Source: Phycomyces nitens (lineage: Eukaryota; Mucoromycota; Mucoromycetes; Mucorales; Phycomycetaceae). From it: DNA of 64,000 bases. Both the position numbers and the translations under genes were made by a program. The DNA is taken from contig JAHRBC010000005.1 in NCBI GenBank assembly GCA_022702545.1, positions 3,658,001-3,722,000 on the forward strand, given 5' to 3'. Positions within the stretch are counted from its first letter, which is position 1, and each line of letters starts with the position of its first letter. Positions 22,521 through 33,275 of this stretch are shown piece after piece. The notes beneath the pieces are model-generated. The model was not told where the DNA came from and did not search any database. It was given only the letters and a program-made list of their open reading frames with translations.

Positions 22521-25492
22521 TTATGGTAGCTCCTCTATACTTGTACTCGCAGAATATCTTTTTTTGTGATGACCAATAGCCACACTGAGCTCCCTAAAAA
22601 CTTCATCATCAACATAATAAGCTTCCAATAAACGTTCTGTCAACTGCATTCGCTTCTCTATTAAGCACACTCGATTCCGTAGATACTTTAGCTCTTCTCC
22701 TTGCGGGTCTTCCAATAACGTGACCTTGGTTTCGTCGATTTGGTTATTGTATTGCTTTTCGTCAACGTTGTTATTAACAAGACTAACAAAAGGAACAGGG
22801 GTATCCAAGCTGTCAAACTTTTTCCGAAGACCTCTTCCAAGAGATCTTTTCATGAATCCACAGGAAAAGTGTTGAACTATACCCCAAGGAGATTTTGGGC
22901 GGAAACCAAATAGCCATGCTTGTATGCCAAGTATGAGACTGAGGATACCTCCAACGGAACCAAGCGAATTAAGTATCGAGTGAATCTTTTGATCTTGTTG
23001 CACAACAGTAGCGTATTCACTTGGGTACAAATCAATGGCGCCAAACATTAGATCATTGTATCCAAACATCTTATTCTTATAGACATTAAAGTCGCCTGCA
23101 AAGATAGAAGAGCTGATTTCTGGTGTATGATTATAACGAGCCAAGAGACCTAGTTGGTTCCATCCGGTTTCTTCGAGGTATTGGTGGTCTTTGACTTGGT
23201 ACTGCATTGTCAGAGAGTCGTTTGTATAGATTATAAATGTATTTGGATCACTTTTTCCTTGCATATCACGCACAACCCATTCATCAATGGCCTGCTCGGG
23301 CATAACCTGTGGTACATCGGTTGTGTTGATTTTATAGATCTTTACATTAGGATCCATTCCAGGCGGATATTGAGTGATTCGAACTGTTCCAGAAACAGTC
23401 GAATCACCAAAGAATATAATTTGAAGCTTGGTTCCATTTCGGTTTCCTTCATCTGAATTTCCCAAGCGGAACCAGCTCGGGGGAGCTAATAGATGACATT
23501 CTGAGGTTGCCACGGAATCACTGAATATAGGAGTATGTACTTGCATGTCAAGTTTTGTCAGAAACTCATCACAAGAAACATCTAGATCAGAACTACAGGA
23601 TGCTCGAATGTGATCAGTCTCAGGAAATGCTTTATAGGGATCATCGGGCTTAATCCATCCCTCAAAACAAATTCTTATATCTATACAAATCCAAATCAAT
23701 AAGCTATATTTGCATTCAATTTCTGTAATACCTGGTATTGCCACAGATGAAACCTTTGTGCTGATAGTAATACTTGTCGTTGGACTGTTGATAACTTGTC
23801 GAATAGAGAATACCAAATATATAATAAACAGAAAGGCAAGGATACATTGTACCAAGAGACGAAATAGTTCTGTCCACACCGGCTCTCCACGTCTACAAAT
23901 CCTTGTATTGATAACTAGCCTCACAATTTGTTATATTTTAATGCGTACCTTGGGTTCCAGATAATCCATCGTAATAAACATGGCAAGTAGTATACGTCTT
24001 TGTAGGTTTTCCAGGCGCAGAATCCCAAAATAAGCGCAAGTAGTATGCTACCAGTAATTATCCCTGCCAGAGTTCGCTTGTCCATCTTGTTGTAAAAGGT
24101 TACAGCCTGGTTTGAGTCCGGCAAGTCCGGCAAGTCCGCTGGACCATTAACCCACGAATACTTGGGATCCTCTTGACCATCAATAGCAAGGATATTTATA
24201 TCATTAAAAGGTTTTTCAAATAGAGTCTCTATAGAATTAGCCATGTATTAGCACCAAGTCAAATGTTTTAATTCAAATAATGTACCTGCCAAGATTACAA
24301 CCATATCCTCAGTGATATATCCCATGTTGAATGCATAGCGAGCAGAAGGATAATCACCCGAAATTTTTGGCCTTGACCATACCCATGTATCCGTATTTAA
24401 CAAAAGGACATCGTTGAAATGCGAAGCAGTCGCATCAGATCCTAAAATATAATATTAACTCTCAATATATATATATATAGCCATTTTTTATTCAATATTT
24501 ACCACCATACAAAATAATTGTTTTTTTATCTGGACCTGTAAGAATATACATTTGAGTATTTTTGTAGAATGTCTTGCAATAATATCAATACATACCTAGC
24601 ACTGTACCGGGTTCAGTCCTGCCTTCCAATGACTCCCCTGTCGCATTTATGTGCATCCATTTGTCTGTGTTTGTGTCATAGATATCAATTTCATTAAGAC
24701 TTGGCATAGACGTTATTCCAGTTTTATTTTCCGAGACATTTCCGCCAATAAATACAATCTGTCCATTACTACAGAGCCGTAATTAATTGTCACTCATCAT
24801 TTCTTGTTTTCTGTTTTTTTTTTCTGGAATACTTACGAAAGTGCTGTGGCACTATGCGAATCTCGGTACATCTGGTTTGGTTGAGTGAGGTTTGCATACT
24901 CAAAAGTGATTGGATCAAAGGACCACAGATCATTAAACGAGTAGACGGTCTCTGGTTCTGATCCGCCATAGATATATACTTTGCCATTAGGGGCCAATGA
25001 GAGTTGAATGTGAAGGCGTATTGGAGGTCCAGTAGCATTGTTGATTGCAAAAACCTCTTTCCAAGAGGGAGCAGAATTTAGAAAATCGTAGGTATAGGTG
25101 CGAATAATGGTGCCATTATTTTGATTCGCCTGGTCAGACCCAGTAACAAGAAGTGCTGTGTGGCCATCCTGAAGAATAACAATCGAAGAAAATGTGCACA
25201 GTGGACCAGGAGTATGCTGAGGAACTGTTTCGTACAAGACCTCTCCTTTGGAATTGGGTTCAGTTGATAAGGATATGGAAGAGAAATTGTTTGAGACACT
25301 TTCCAGATCAAATCTGCCACCATAAGCATATAATTTGTTATTATAGAAAAACATAGCTGGGTCATAACGTGGATACATGTCATCTAGGCCCTTTGAAGGA
25401 CCAGCATATATTCCGGATACAACATTTATAGCATAAAAGTACAATATAATGGAAATTGATAGAAAGTAAAAAGATTTATAAAGATAGATCAT
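22521..25492 (-). CDS. Kelch ectodomain, multi-pass membrane protein, copy 1 (6 exons, 889 aa)
   Basis: Probable cell-surface protein of unknown ligand. Exons (minus strand): 25492-24837, 24768-24596, 24535-24503 (a 33-nt microexon), 24441-24286, 24228-23949, 23892-22521; all junctions are GT-AG and in phase. A signal peptide (residues 1-27, YFLSISIILYFYAINVVSG) precedes a kelch beta-propeller of about 340 residues (LYAYGG, VYIYGGSEPETVYSFNDLW, VFIGGN, IILYGG). A first membrane helix follows at about 397-418 (AGIITGSILLALILGFCAW), a second at about 445-466, then a cysteine-containing extracellular domain with NxS/T sites. A third helix lies near 743-763 (GSVGGILSLILGIQAWLFGF), followed by a cytoplasmic tail with a predicted helical segment. 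The kelch and C-terminal parts belong to one gene. The stop is immediately followed by a Tc1 end. Confidence 0.82.
24503..24535 (-). other. 33-nt microexon of the kelch gene
   Basis: Encodes the kelch strand PDKKTIILYGG between two short introns (24536-24595 and 24442-24502). The copy at 41437-41469 has the same length and phase, which supports it as real. Confidence 0.8.
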
Positions 25493-26384
25493 TGTTGTAA
25501 AAAGGACAAAAAATACACGATCAAGTGTTGCTTTTGACTGCTTAAATACTCGAAAGCCTTATTTCATCTTTAACAGAAATCATAGACATTTGAGCTGGTC
25601 AGGCTTGGTGAATAAAAACGGTATCGTGAAACGTCTTACAGTACCTAACAAATATAGAATTCCAAGAATAAAAAACCCTTTTTTCTTCCTTTATTTTTTA
25701 TCAAACCCAATATTTAGAGTGCTGGTGGATCAAAAGAAAAATGGGGTTTTTAATAAAAAAAATAACATTATTCTAATAATTGTAACAATTTGAATAAGAG
25801 TAATTAGATAGACTGGTAATAAATAAACATTGCCTTGGTCCAATTGATTTTAGCCCATAGAAAAAATATGGCGGCAAACGATTGTTGTAGAAAACAATCT
25901 TTATAGTTATATATATACATATATAGACATTTTTCTTCACAGATTTTGGTGCTTCTACTTACTCTCCTCATCATGCTATCTCGGTATAATTGTAAGACCT
26001 GAGCCACACAACAATGTATTACACTCTCAAAAAAAGATAAAATGTTTGTACAGTACCTACATCAGGGCCAAGAGTGGCACCATGGATATATCCCGAAAGC
26101 CCATTGGGAAATTGATTTCCTAAATTCTATAGTAGATATCAATAAATATCTCTATGTGATGGTCAATGTATGTATGTTTTCAAGAGAAAATTCCAAAAAA
26201 AAAAAACAATCAGATACAATTTTTAAAACACTCATCCGAATATTCGGGTATTTCAGGTTTCCACAAATCTCACAGAGTTTAAAAATAAACCATTAATGAT
26301 AATACTAAAGAATAGAGGAGTGGATTATAGACATAAAATGAGTACCCCTGAGGAACAAAACTCACAGGGCAGTACCGTAAACCC
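25493..26384. other. Upstream region of kelch copy 1 and spacer
   Basis: Homologous to 42426-42793 up to about 25867 (promoter region with GTTGTAAAAAGGACAAAAAA). Beyond that, single-copy AT-rich DNA with no supported gene. About 65 nt near 25930-26010 recur at 45075-45140. Confidence 0.6.
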
Positions 26385-26882
26385 ATGACGGATCCAACGA
26401 CAAGAAATTCGTGCACAGAACATACCACACACCTCAAGAGCAAGTCTCTTCATATATTTACTGCACCTTGCTCTGACCAGAAACTCTCAATGGATCCACA
26501 ATCTCCTGCTTGGACCAGCACCATCGATTTATTGAGTGTTTTGTTTAATCTCGGCAAACTCGTTCCTGCCAACGCAGTAGAAGATGTTCTATTTGACCAC
26601 ATTGGCTAGATGACCTCGTTGTCCTTGCGTTACACTCGCTCAAAGCATCTTTTAGAAGAGGCCCTTTTCGCCGAACCTGTCACCCGGGTGAAAGCCACCT
26701 CCAACGGCCTGGTGTATCAGAACACCAGAATCGTCTCTTCTCCAAGTTTAGCTTCCAATAGTCATACTATTTCTTACACTGCTTCGACTAGCCGGAACCG
26801 CACCATCGCCGGACCAAATGGCAGGCGTGTAAATAAGGTATGCAAAATAGCAGATACCCTAAAAAAAATGTTGGTGATGTGA
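26385..26882 (+). pseudogene. LINE ORF1 fragment (family A)
   Basis: The conceptual translation matches the N-terminal half of the intact ORF1 at 33276-34613: KSLHIFTAP, VLFNLGKLVPANAVEDVLFD and MTSLSLRYTRSKHLLEEAL. An in-frame TAG lies at 26607. The match ends near 26775, before the RNA-binding and zinc-knuckle region. A dead 5' piece on the plus strand. Confidence 0.85.
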
Positions 26883-26892
26883 AAATAGTGAT

Positions 26893-27562
26893 ATGTCTTT
26901 CTTTCTTGGTTTAGATTGCGCTATAATGAATAACAAGAATATAACTATAGGGCAAGGAATATCCATTTTCTTTTGCGAAAAGTGCACTAAAGCCAACATT
27001 GAAAAGTTATTGAGAAGATTAGAACCTTATGAAAACAATCCATTAAAACCTCTCATACGATCAAATGCAGCAATTGATTTTGAATCTTCAAAATACAAAA
27101 AGATATAACTAAATGAACTTGATAACAGTTTATTCATAAATGACGTTGCTTGAACGCCGTACGACTTTCATCGAATCTCTTTAAAATTCTAGAGTCTTCC
27201 AACAAATCATTGCAATCTAGCATGTAGAAGCGGTTGTCATAATAATACAGATCAACTGCTATTTTTTCAAAATCCATGTCTTCCATTCTCTCAATTTGTT
27301 GCACGCATTCAGCGGGAGTGTTGACGGTAAGCTTTTTCTGAAAAAGATGCAACTAGCCCTTTCCTTTATAATAATTCCATCCAATTTTTTTGGGGGCAAA
27401 GTAAAAAAGAAACATCCTTAAAAATTACGTGTGGTCAATTTTATTTTTGTAGGCAGCAATTAGGGCTATGCTTTTTAGTGTGAGATCACTAGCTAAGAAT
27501 AGATGATCCACGTCATAAAATCTGTTTTCGGGTTTTCGGGTTTTACAGGTTTTACAGGTTTT
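26893..27562. other. Spacer with two orphan exon-like ORFs
   Basis: The plus-strand frame 26893-27108 contains FFCEKCTKANIEKLLRRLE. The minus-strand frame 27352-27134 contains KKLTVNTPAECVQQIERMED and DLYYYDNRFYMLDCNDLLED. The latter begins just after a splice-acceptor-like CTTTTTCAG. Neither is recognised. They could be exons of a broken gene or of an unknown element. Confidence 0.4.
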
Positions 27563-28235
27563 TTGGTTTGAGGTGGTGGGTTAGAAATTAAGAAAAGAGA
27601 GGCTATGAATCAGTGGAGCGGGCAAAGTCATCAAGGGTGCGTTCAGCCTGAAAAGTAGCGACCAAGCTGGATGCAGTGGACAGGACATTGGACTGAACAA
27701 AAGGTATATGGTCGAAAACCGTGGACCAGTGGTGCCGCCAGATAGCCGAGAGGGCACAACTAATGAATGAGGCAGCATGGATGTCAGAGGAACATGGAGG
27801 GAAAGACAGTTCGTAGAAGGGGTCGCAGAGATTAGGGAGAGTGGGGGAAGAGCCAAAGGTAGTTTGCCAGAAGGTCACCCACACATCCACTTTTTGTGGG
27901 CAGGAGAAAAGGAAATGGTCGGGGGTGTCCGTGGAAGATTCTCAAATGGGACAGGAGTCAGTGGGGAAGGAAATGGGAAGTATGCTATGTAACAATGAGC
28001 GAGATGACACTTTTTTGTGTGGGCCACTGCACCAGATGTTCCGTACAGTATGATGCAACGGAAGGCGCCAAAAGGTTCGCCATTGGGAGCTGGAAAGAGG
28101 AGAGGAAGAGGAGCAAACAGACCGATAGGTACGAGGTGTCAGTTTGGACCAGGAAAGTCCAGGGAAAAGGCCATGGACAAAAGGGTAAAACTTTCAGAAG
28201 AATAAGCTTTCCGTGCTTTTCAGGTAGCTTCCAGA
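27563..28235 (-). pseudogene. LINE ORF2 3' fragment (family A relative)
   Basis: Minus-strand frames, with several shifts, match the C-terminus of the intact LINE ORF2: WRTFWRLPLHHTVRNIW, the finger-like CP...DHFLFSCPQK, then AIWRHHWSTVFDHIPF (intact copy: AIWNAHWKFVFDNQPF). Opposite in orientation to the neighbouring ORF1 fragments, so this is a separate insertion or inversion. Confidence 0.75.
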
Positions 28236-29028
28236 ACCCCCATCACCTCACAGTGTAGTTGTAAGGTCGAAATCGAGCACTACACCCCCTCCTCCCATCC
28301 CTTTGGCTTGCAAGCCCATTCGTTACCAATCCATGCTGGTGATGACCACTAAATCGAAATCTGAACACACACACTTCCACCTTCTCCCACTGGTAACGAC
28401 ATTGGGTTACCAGTGTATGATGCTAGTGGTCGAGGAGATACTGCCAGCAAGTACTCGTTTGCTACTCGAGGAATTGCCCTTATTAATGGTGGTATATTCC
28501 GACCAGTCATGTCAGATATCAATTTTTCCCCAGTCCTTGCTCGACTTCTCCGTTCAGGCCTATGCCCAGGATAATCACTCATTTATTGACCTTGATGACA
28601 ATACGCCTATGGATAAAATCAACACTCCTTCTTGATAGCCTGGGCAACAATCTTCATAAAATAATTGTACAATCTATCCGCTTAGAAACCTTGAATGCTC
28701 GAGCTTTCCTCTCTACTATCATTAATCTGCAATCAGCCAAACGTCTTTTTATCCGTCATCTTGGATTCTTCTCTCCTTCAATTTTTTTACTTGCTCTACA
28801 AGAAACCCATATATTTCCTTCTTATCATTAGACTCTGCACCTGCTCTTCCAAGCCCAGGTAAGTCTTTGGACTTTGCACTATAGCCTAATCTATTTCGAT
28901 CCCATCTCGACATTGAACAATTGTACGTGTCACCAGATGAGCGTGCGCTAGTTGTCAAGGTTACACGTACTGATAAACGCTTTGACACGCGTGACTGTTA
29001 TTTATGCTCCCAATATCCCTGCCCAAGA
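28236..29028 (+). pseudogene. LINE ORF1 end and ORF2 start fragment
   Basis: Plus-strand frames match the ORF1 C-terminus (VMTTKSKS; DLDDNTPMDKINTPS against DLDGNTPMEELDSPS) and the ORF2 endonuclease start (SIRLETLNARAFLSTIINLQ, LFIRHLGFFSP, LLALQETHIFPS). It breaks exactly where the second segmental duplicate begins (29029), so the duplication breakpoint lies in LINE sequence. Confidence 0.85.
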
Positions 29029-29364
29029 TCGTATTCCTTCTAAAACGCCTATTGTTATTGCTGTAAATAGATAAATTTCCTGATTTGTATACCCAAAGCA
29101 ATATCACACTATTTAAGAGAAGGCGTAATGGCAAATGCATCATGAACTCATCATGATTGACTGCGCCAACATTCCCTATGAAATCCTTTACTGCATTGCA
29201 TCCTCGCTTTCTTATTATGACTCGCTTGAATGTTCCAAAGTTTGTGAACAATGGTACCAGCCATTCATGGACAGTCTGTGGCGAACAGTGCACATTGATT
29301 CTGAAGGATCTAATGAAGTATTCGACAAGAGCCAAGACAGCAATTATCTAATCAATGGTCACCT

Positions 29365-29379
29365 TGTCCAAGAAATAAT
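29365..29379 (+). repeat. LINE target-site duplication, left
   Basis: TGTCCAAGAAATAAT, repeated exactly at 34692-34706. The base before it differs at the two sites, so the duplication is 15 bp. Confidence 0.95.
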
Positions 29380-29558
29380 TTTTTTTTTTTTTTTTTTTTT
29401 TTAGTATTATATTGTTCTGCCGTCACGCAAGGCGTGCGGCTTCTAGATTGCCATTAATTGGACTTGGAGGAAAGGAATAATATAAAAGGACAATATAGGT
29501 GATAAAAAAGTAAGGAAAATAAGTAAAAGAAAGGAAAGAAAGAAAGAAAAAAAACTCC

Positions 29559-32500
29559 TTAAGCTAGTATAGCTCGCTGTCTCTCTATAGTACTGGAGGC
29601 CTTTGTAGCCACTACTCCAGGAAGAAAAGGCTGATTATCAAAGACAAACTTCCAATGGGCATTCCAAATTGCCTTGGCTGTTATAACCACCAGCAAAATC
29701 TGAGTATCCCGAGTGGGAGAAGCAGAGGGGAGTTGACAGGATGTCAGCATCTGCCGAACATCATCCAGGGTCCAGCTCCGGCAGAAACGAGAGAGGACTA
29801 CGTTCCACACCGGGCGTTTCTTAGGACAGAAGAAGAGGAAATGGTCTTGGTCTTCGGTGTCGGTGGAGCACACCAAGCACATGGGGTCAGAGACGGTGTG
29901 AGGCATGATGTTGTGGATGGCCAGTCGGGTAGGAATCCGCTTCCATATCACTTTCCACCACAAAGTGCGACAATGGTGTGGAATAACCAGGGACCAAAAA
30001 CGACGCCAACGGACAGGAGGGAGAAGTGGCGGAGGTGGGGACGGACGAAGATGCCGGCGCAGTGATCCTGTGGATGCTTTGCCCAAAGGGCGTTTGTCTA
30101 AAAGGACCACGGAGAGAAGAGAAGAGAGACCAGGCGGAGGAGGTGAGGTGGGAGACGGGAGTTGAAGACACGGAAGAAACCAAGGACAATAGACCATTCT
30201 ACCAGCATCGATCTTGCTGAAGAATTGGCCAATACGGTTCCGTGCTCTTGGGCGATCGCCACGAAGTCGTGGACAGAGACGTCCATCATCATCTACCAGA
30301 AAGGCATCCGAGACAAGAAGTGACTTGAGATTCATTTCCGGAGAAACGAATGGCGGGACAAAAGTCCAAACAGAAGCCAGGGGGAACTCAAGAACCACCA
30401 AAGGTGCTACACTGAGTGTGGGAGGAAGAGCATTGGGAAGTAGACGAGAGCAGGCACGGTGAATTGGCAGTAGGGAACTGGGGCAACTCACAGTACTACA
30501 GGGAAACAGCAGAGCTATACTAGCAGAAGGAGAACGAAAGTGAAGAGGAAGTAAAAATTCTAAATAAGGTAATAAAAAGGAAGAAGATCGAGAAAACGAT
30601 CGAGAACGCAAAATGGGAAGAATCCATCGCAGTTGGAGAGCACGCTGTTGGTGATCAGGATCCAAAAGACCCAAACCCCCAGACTTGCGTGGTAGGCAAA
30701 GAAGAGGCCAACCAGGGCTGCCAAAACCAAGGTGGAGAAAAGAACGAACATGCTTGCGTATAGCAGCGAAGAAAGAGAGAGGGGCAGGGGTCACATAGAG
30801 GACATGCCATATGGAGCTCAAGAGAAGAGAGTTGGCAACAATACTCTTACCGCGCACTGACAAGCCTCTTGCAGAGAGCATAGTGCAGTGGCGTTCGAGT
30901 TTGGCAAGGAGGGCAGCACGGAAAGATTCTAGTTGGGCAGGGTGAGAGCTAAGTGGGAAACCCAGATAACGGATGGCATTAGCCTCATGGCAATCATGGC
31001 GGGTGGTAATATTGGCAGCATCCAGAACAGGACCCCAATCGGGATGGAAATGCCCAGAGAGAGCAACAGCAACTGTCTTGTTCAGATTGACCTTTGCATT
31101 CGAGGCCAGCCCGAAAGTGCGCAGAATCGACAAGACGGTGCTCATCTCAGAGGGAGAGGACAAGAACAACAGAAGATCATCAGCGTAAGCCAGAAGCTTC
31201 AGAGGTGGCGGAGAAAGAGGCGGTGTAGAGGAGGAGAGGTGGGAGGGAACCAAGAAGCGGAATCCACAAAGGGACGGAGAGGCAAGGAGGGAACGAAGGA
31301 GAGGCTCAAAGGCAATGTTGAACAAAAGTGGCGAGAGCGGGTCACCCTGTCGAAGCCCACGACCTTGCTCAAAGGAGGACGAGATATGGCCATTGACATT
31401 GACATGGATCTGAGTCGAGAAGAAGAGGGCGCAAACAGAGTCAATGAACATGGTAGGTAAACCTAACCGTGACATGACCAGACGAAGGTAAGTGGGATGG
31501 ACCCGATCGTAAGCTTTCTCTTGGTCCAGAAGGAGACCGACTCCAGGATCCTTGGTGAGTTGGGCATGGGACATAGCCAGCCGAGTCAAAAGTCCATTGT
31601 CCGCAATGAAGCGGTCAGCCATGAAGCCCGTTTGGAATGGGGTGATCAGAGGGCCTATGCAACATCTTAGACGGGATGTGAGCATCTTGGTGAAGAGTTT
31701 AGCGTCGCAGTTGATGAGGGAGATTGGGCGCCAGTTCCGAAGAGAAGTCAGGTCACCAGCCTTGGGAAGCAAGACCAAAACTGTTTCCAGCCACGAAGGG
31801 GGGAAAACACCACAGAGGGCATCCTGATACACCTCAACAGCAAGGGACTGGATGGTGGGGTGAGCAAGTAAGCGCGACCACAAAGGGTACGGCAGGCCAT
31901 CCATGCCAGGGCTGGAGTTGTTCGGGGTAGTCTTAAGCACAGACTTGAGTTCGTCCAGCGTCACTTTAAAGGTCAAAGGAGCGGAGTCTTCGGAAGAAAG
32001 GCTTGTAGAAGGAGGGATGTGGTCGATGAGGGAGTGAGCGGCCGAGAGGTCAATGGCTTCTTGAGAGTATAGGGACTGGTAAAATGAGCGTGTGTGGCCA
32101 AGCAGGTCTGCTGGCGAGGTGAAGGTGGTGGAGGTGTCGGGGTCAACGAGAGTGGTGATGGACTTGGCAGCAGAGCGTTGCTTGAGTACTCGGAAGAAAT
32201 ATTTGGACGATGTCTCGCCTTCTTCACACCACTTGGCACCAGATCGGGCTGCTAGGGTGGAGGCACGAGTTAGCTGAATCGAGGCCAGCTCAGATTCGAC
32301 GGAGGAGAGTTGAGGTGAGGATGAAGATCCTGAGAGCTCATTGCGGAGGCGGTGGAGGCGACGCTCTTGGGAACGGAGGCGACGTTGGACTTTTTTGCCA
32401 TAAGTGAGCGATAATTGCTTGACAGCCTGCTTGAGACAATCCCAACGGATCCCAGGGGAAGCATCTTTGGGAAAAGATTGGCTTGCCTTATCCAAAAGAT

Positions 32501-33275
32501 CAGTCAAGATAGTGTCAAATTCGTCGTGAAAAAGGTACTGGGTGTTGAAACGCCAGACCCCAGGTCCAGATGGGCGAGAGAGAGGAATGGAGACAGCGAG
32601 AAGACAGTGGTCAGTCCAAGAAGGATTGATGAAACTGACTTCGGGTGATTCGGTGGGGATGGAGGAAGGGCGGAAGAAGTAGTCGATACATGTACGGGTT
32701 CGGGAACTATGGAAGGTAGGGATAGGGGAAGAGGCGGAATTAGTGATAGCATCGATACAATTACCTTGGAGGTAGCCTTGCCAGTCTGCAGGATGGCTTC
32801 GACGTTGATGGAGATTGCAGTTAAAGTCGCCCAAGACAAAGGCAGGAAGTGAAGGGATGAGGGAAGGGAGAAGGGTGGCAAGAGAAGAAAAGAAAGTGCG
32901 CCGCTGGGCAGGGATATTGGGAGCATAAAGAACAACAACAGCAAAAGGATCAATGCGTTGATCAGTATGTGTAACCTTTACAACTAGTGCACGGTCATCT
33001 GGTGACACGTACAATTGTTCAAGGTGGAGAAGGGGATCGAAAGATATAAGGCCACAGTGCGAAGTCCAAAGACTTGCCTGGGCTTGGAAGAGAAGGTGCA
33101 TTGTGGAATGATGGGAAGGAAGGAGATGGGTCTCTTGTAGAGCAAGTAAGGAAAGTAAGGGAGAGAAGGAGCGGAGGTGACGGATAAAGAGACGTTTGGG
33201 GGATTGCGGATTAGTGATGGTAGATAGGAGACCTCGAGCATTCAAGGTTCCTAAGCGGATAGACTGTACAGTCAT
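29559..33275 (-). CDS. LINE ORF2: endonuclease and reverse transcriptase (1238 aa)
   Basis: Target-primed reverse transcription enzyme. The N-terminal EEP endonuclease spans residues 1-235: LNARG (11-15), QETH with E48, GDFNC (149-153), and TDH (221-223). A linker leads to the RT domain, about 450-760: PGMDGLPYPLW, LRNWRPISL, LLLDQEKAYDRV (581-592), RQGDPLSPLLF and the catalytic YADD at 697-700. The C-terminus has a cysteine/histidine motif (CLVCSTDTEDQDHFLFFC), the zf-RVT type seen in many LINEs. The ATG at 33275 follows the ORF1 stop directly with no spacer (TAAATG), suggesting translation by termination-reinitiation. No frameshift or stop is present over 3.7 kb. GC content is well above the surroundings. 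Confidence 0.95.
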   Translation of the reverse strand: MTVQSIRLGTLNARGLLSTITNPQSPKRLFIRHLRSFSPLLSLLALQETHLLPSHHSTMHLLFQAQASLWTSHCGLISFDPLLHLEQLYVSPDDRALVVKVTHTDQRIDPFAVVVLYAPNIPAQRRTFFSSLATLLPSLIPSLPAFVLGDFNCNLHQRRSHPADWQGYLQGNCIDAITNSASSPIPTFHSSRTRTCIDYFFRPSSIPTESPEVSFINPSWTDHCLLAVSIPLSRPSGPGVWRFNTQYLFHDEFDTILTDLLDKASQSFPKDASPGIRWDCLKQAVKQLSLTYGKKVQRRLRSQERRLHRLRNELSGSSSSPQLSSVESELASIQLTRASTLAARSGAKWCEEGETSSKYFFRVLKQRSAAKSITTLVDPDTSTTFTSPADLLGHTRSFYQSLYSQEAIDLSAAHSLIDHIPPSTSLSSEDSAPLTFKVTLDELKSVLKTTPNNSSPGMDGLPYPLWSRLLAHPTIQSLAVEVYQDALCGVFPPSWLETVLVLLPKAGDLTSLRNWRPISLINCDAKLFTKMLTSRLRCCIGPLITPFQTGFMADRFIADNGLLTRLAMSHAQLTKDPGVGLLLDQEKAYDRVHPTYLRLVMSRLGLPTMFIDSVCALFFSTQIHVNVNGHISSSFEQGRGLRQGDPLSPLLFNIAFEPLLRSLLASPSLCGFRFLVPSHLSSSTPPLSPPPLKLLAYADDLLLFLSSPSEMSTVLSILRTFGLASNAKVNLNKTVAVALSGHFHPDWGPVLDAANITTRHDCHEANAIRYLGFPLSSHPAQLESFRAALLAKLERHCTMLSARGLSVRGKSIVANSLLLSSIWHVLYVTPAPLSFFAAIRKHVRSFLHLGFGSPGWPLLCLPRKSGGLGLLDPDHQQRALQLRWILPILRSRSFSRSSSFLLPYLEFLLPLHFRSPSASIALLFPCSTVSCPSSLLPIHRACSRLLPNALPPTLSVAPLVVLEFPLASVWTFVPPFVSPEMNLKSLLVSDAFLVDDDGRLCPRLRGDRPRARNRIGQFFSKIDAGRMVYCPWFLPCLQLPSPTSPPPPGLSSLLSVVLLDKRPLGKASTGSLRRHLRPSPPPPLLPPVRWRRFWSLVIPHHCRTLWWKVIWKRIPTRLAIHNIMPHTVSDPMCLVCSTDTEDQDHFLFFCPKKRPVWNVVLSRFCRSWTLDDVRQMLTSCQLPSASPTRDTQILLVVITAKAIWNAHWKFVFDNQPFLPGVVATKASSTIERQRAILA

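Larger units (their letters stand above)
19068..25867. repeat. Segmental duplication, copy 1
   Basis: This stretch and 29029-42793 share homology starting at GTATTCCTTCTAAAACG and ending at TTTTAGCCCATAGAAAAA. Both contain an F-box/LRR gene (+) converging on a kelch membrane-protein gene (-). Copy 1 is 6.8 kb with a Tc1 insert. Copy 2 is 13.8 kb because of a LINE and other inserts. Confidence 0.88.
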
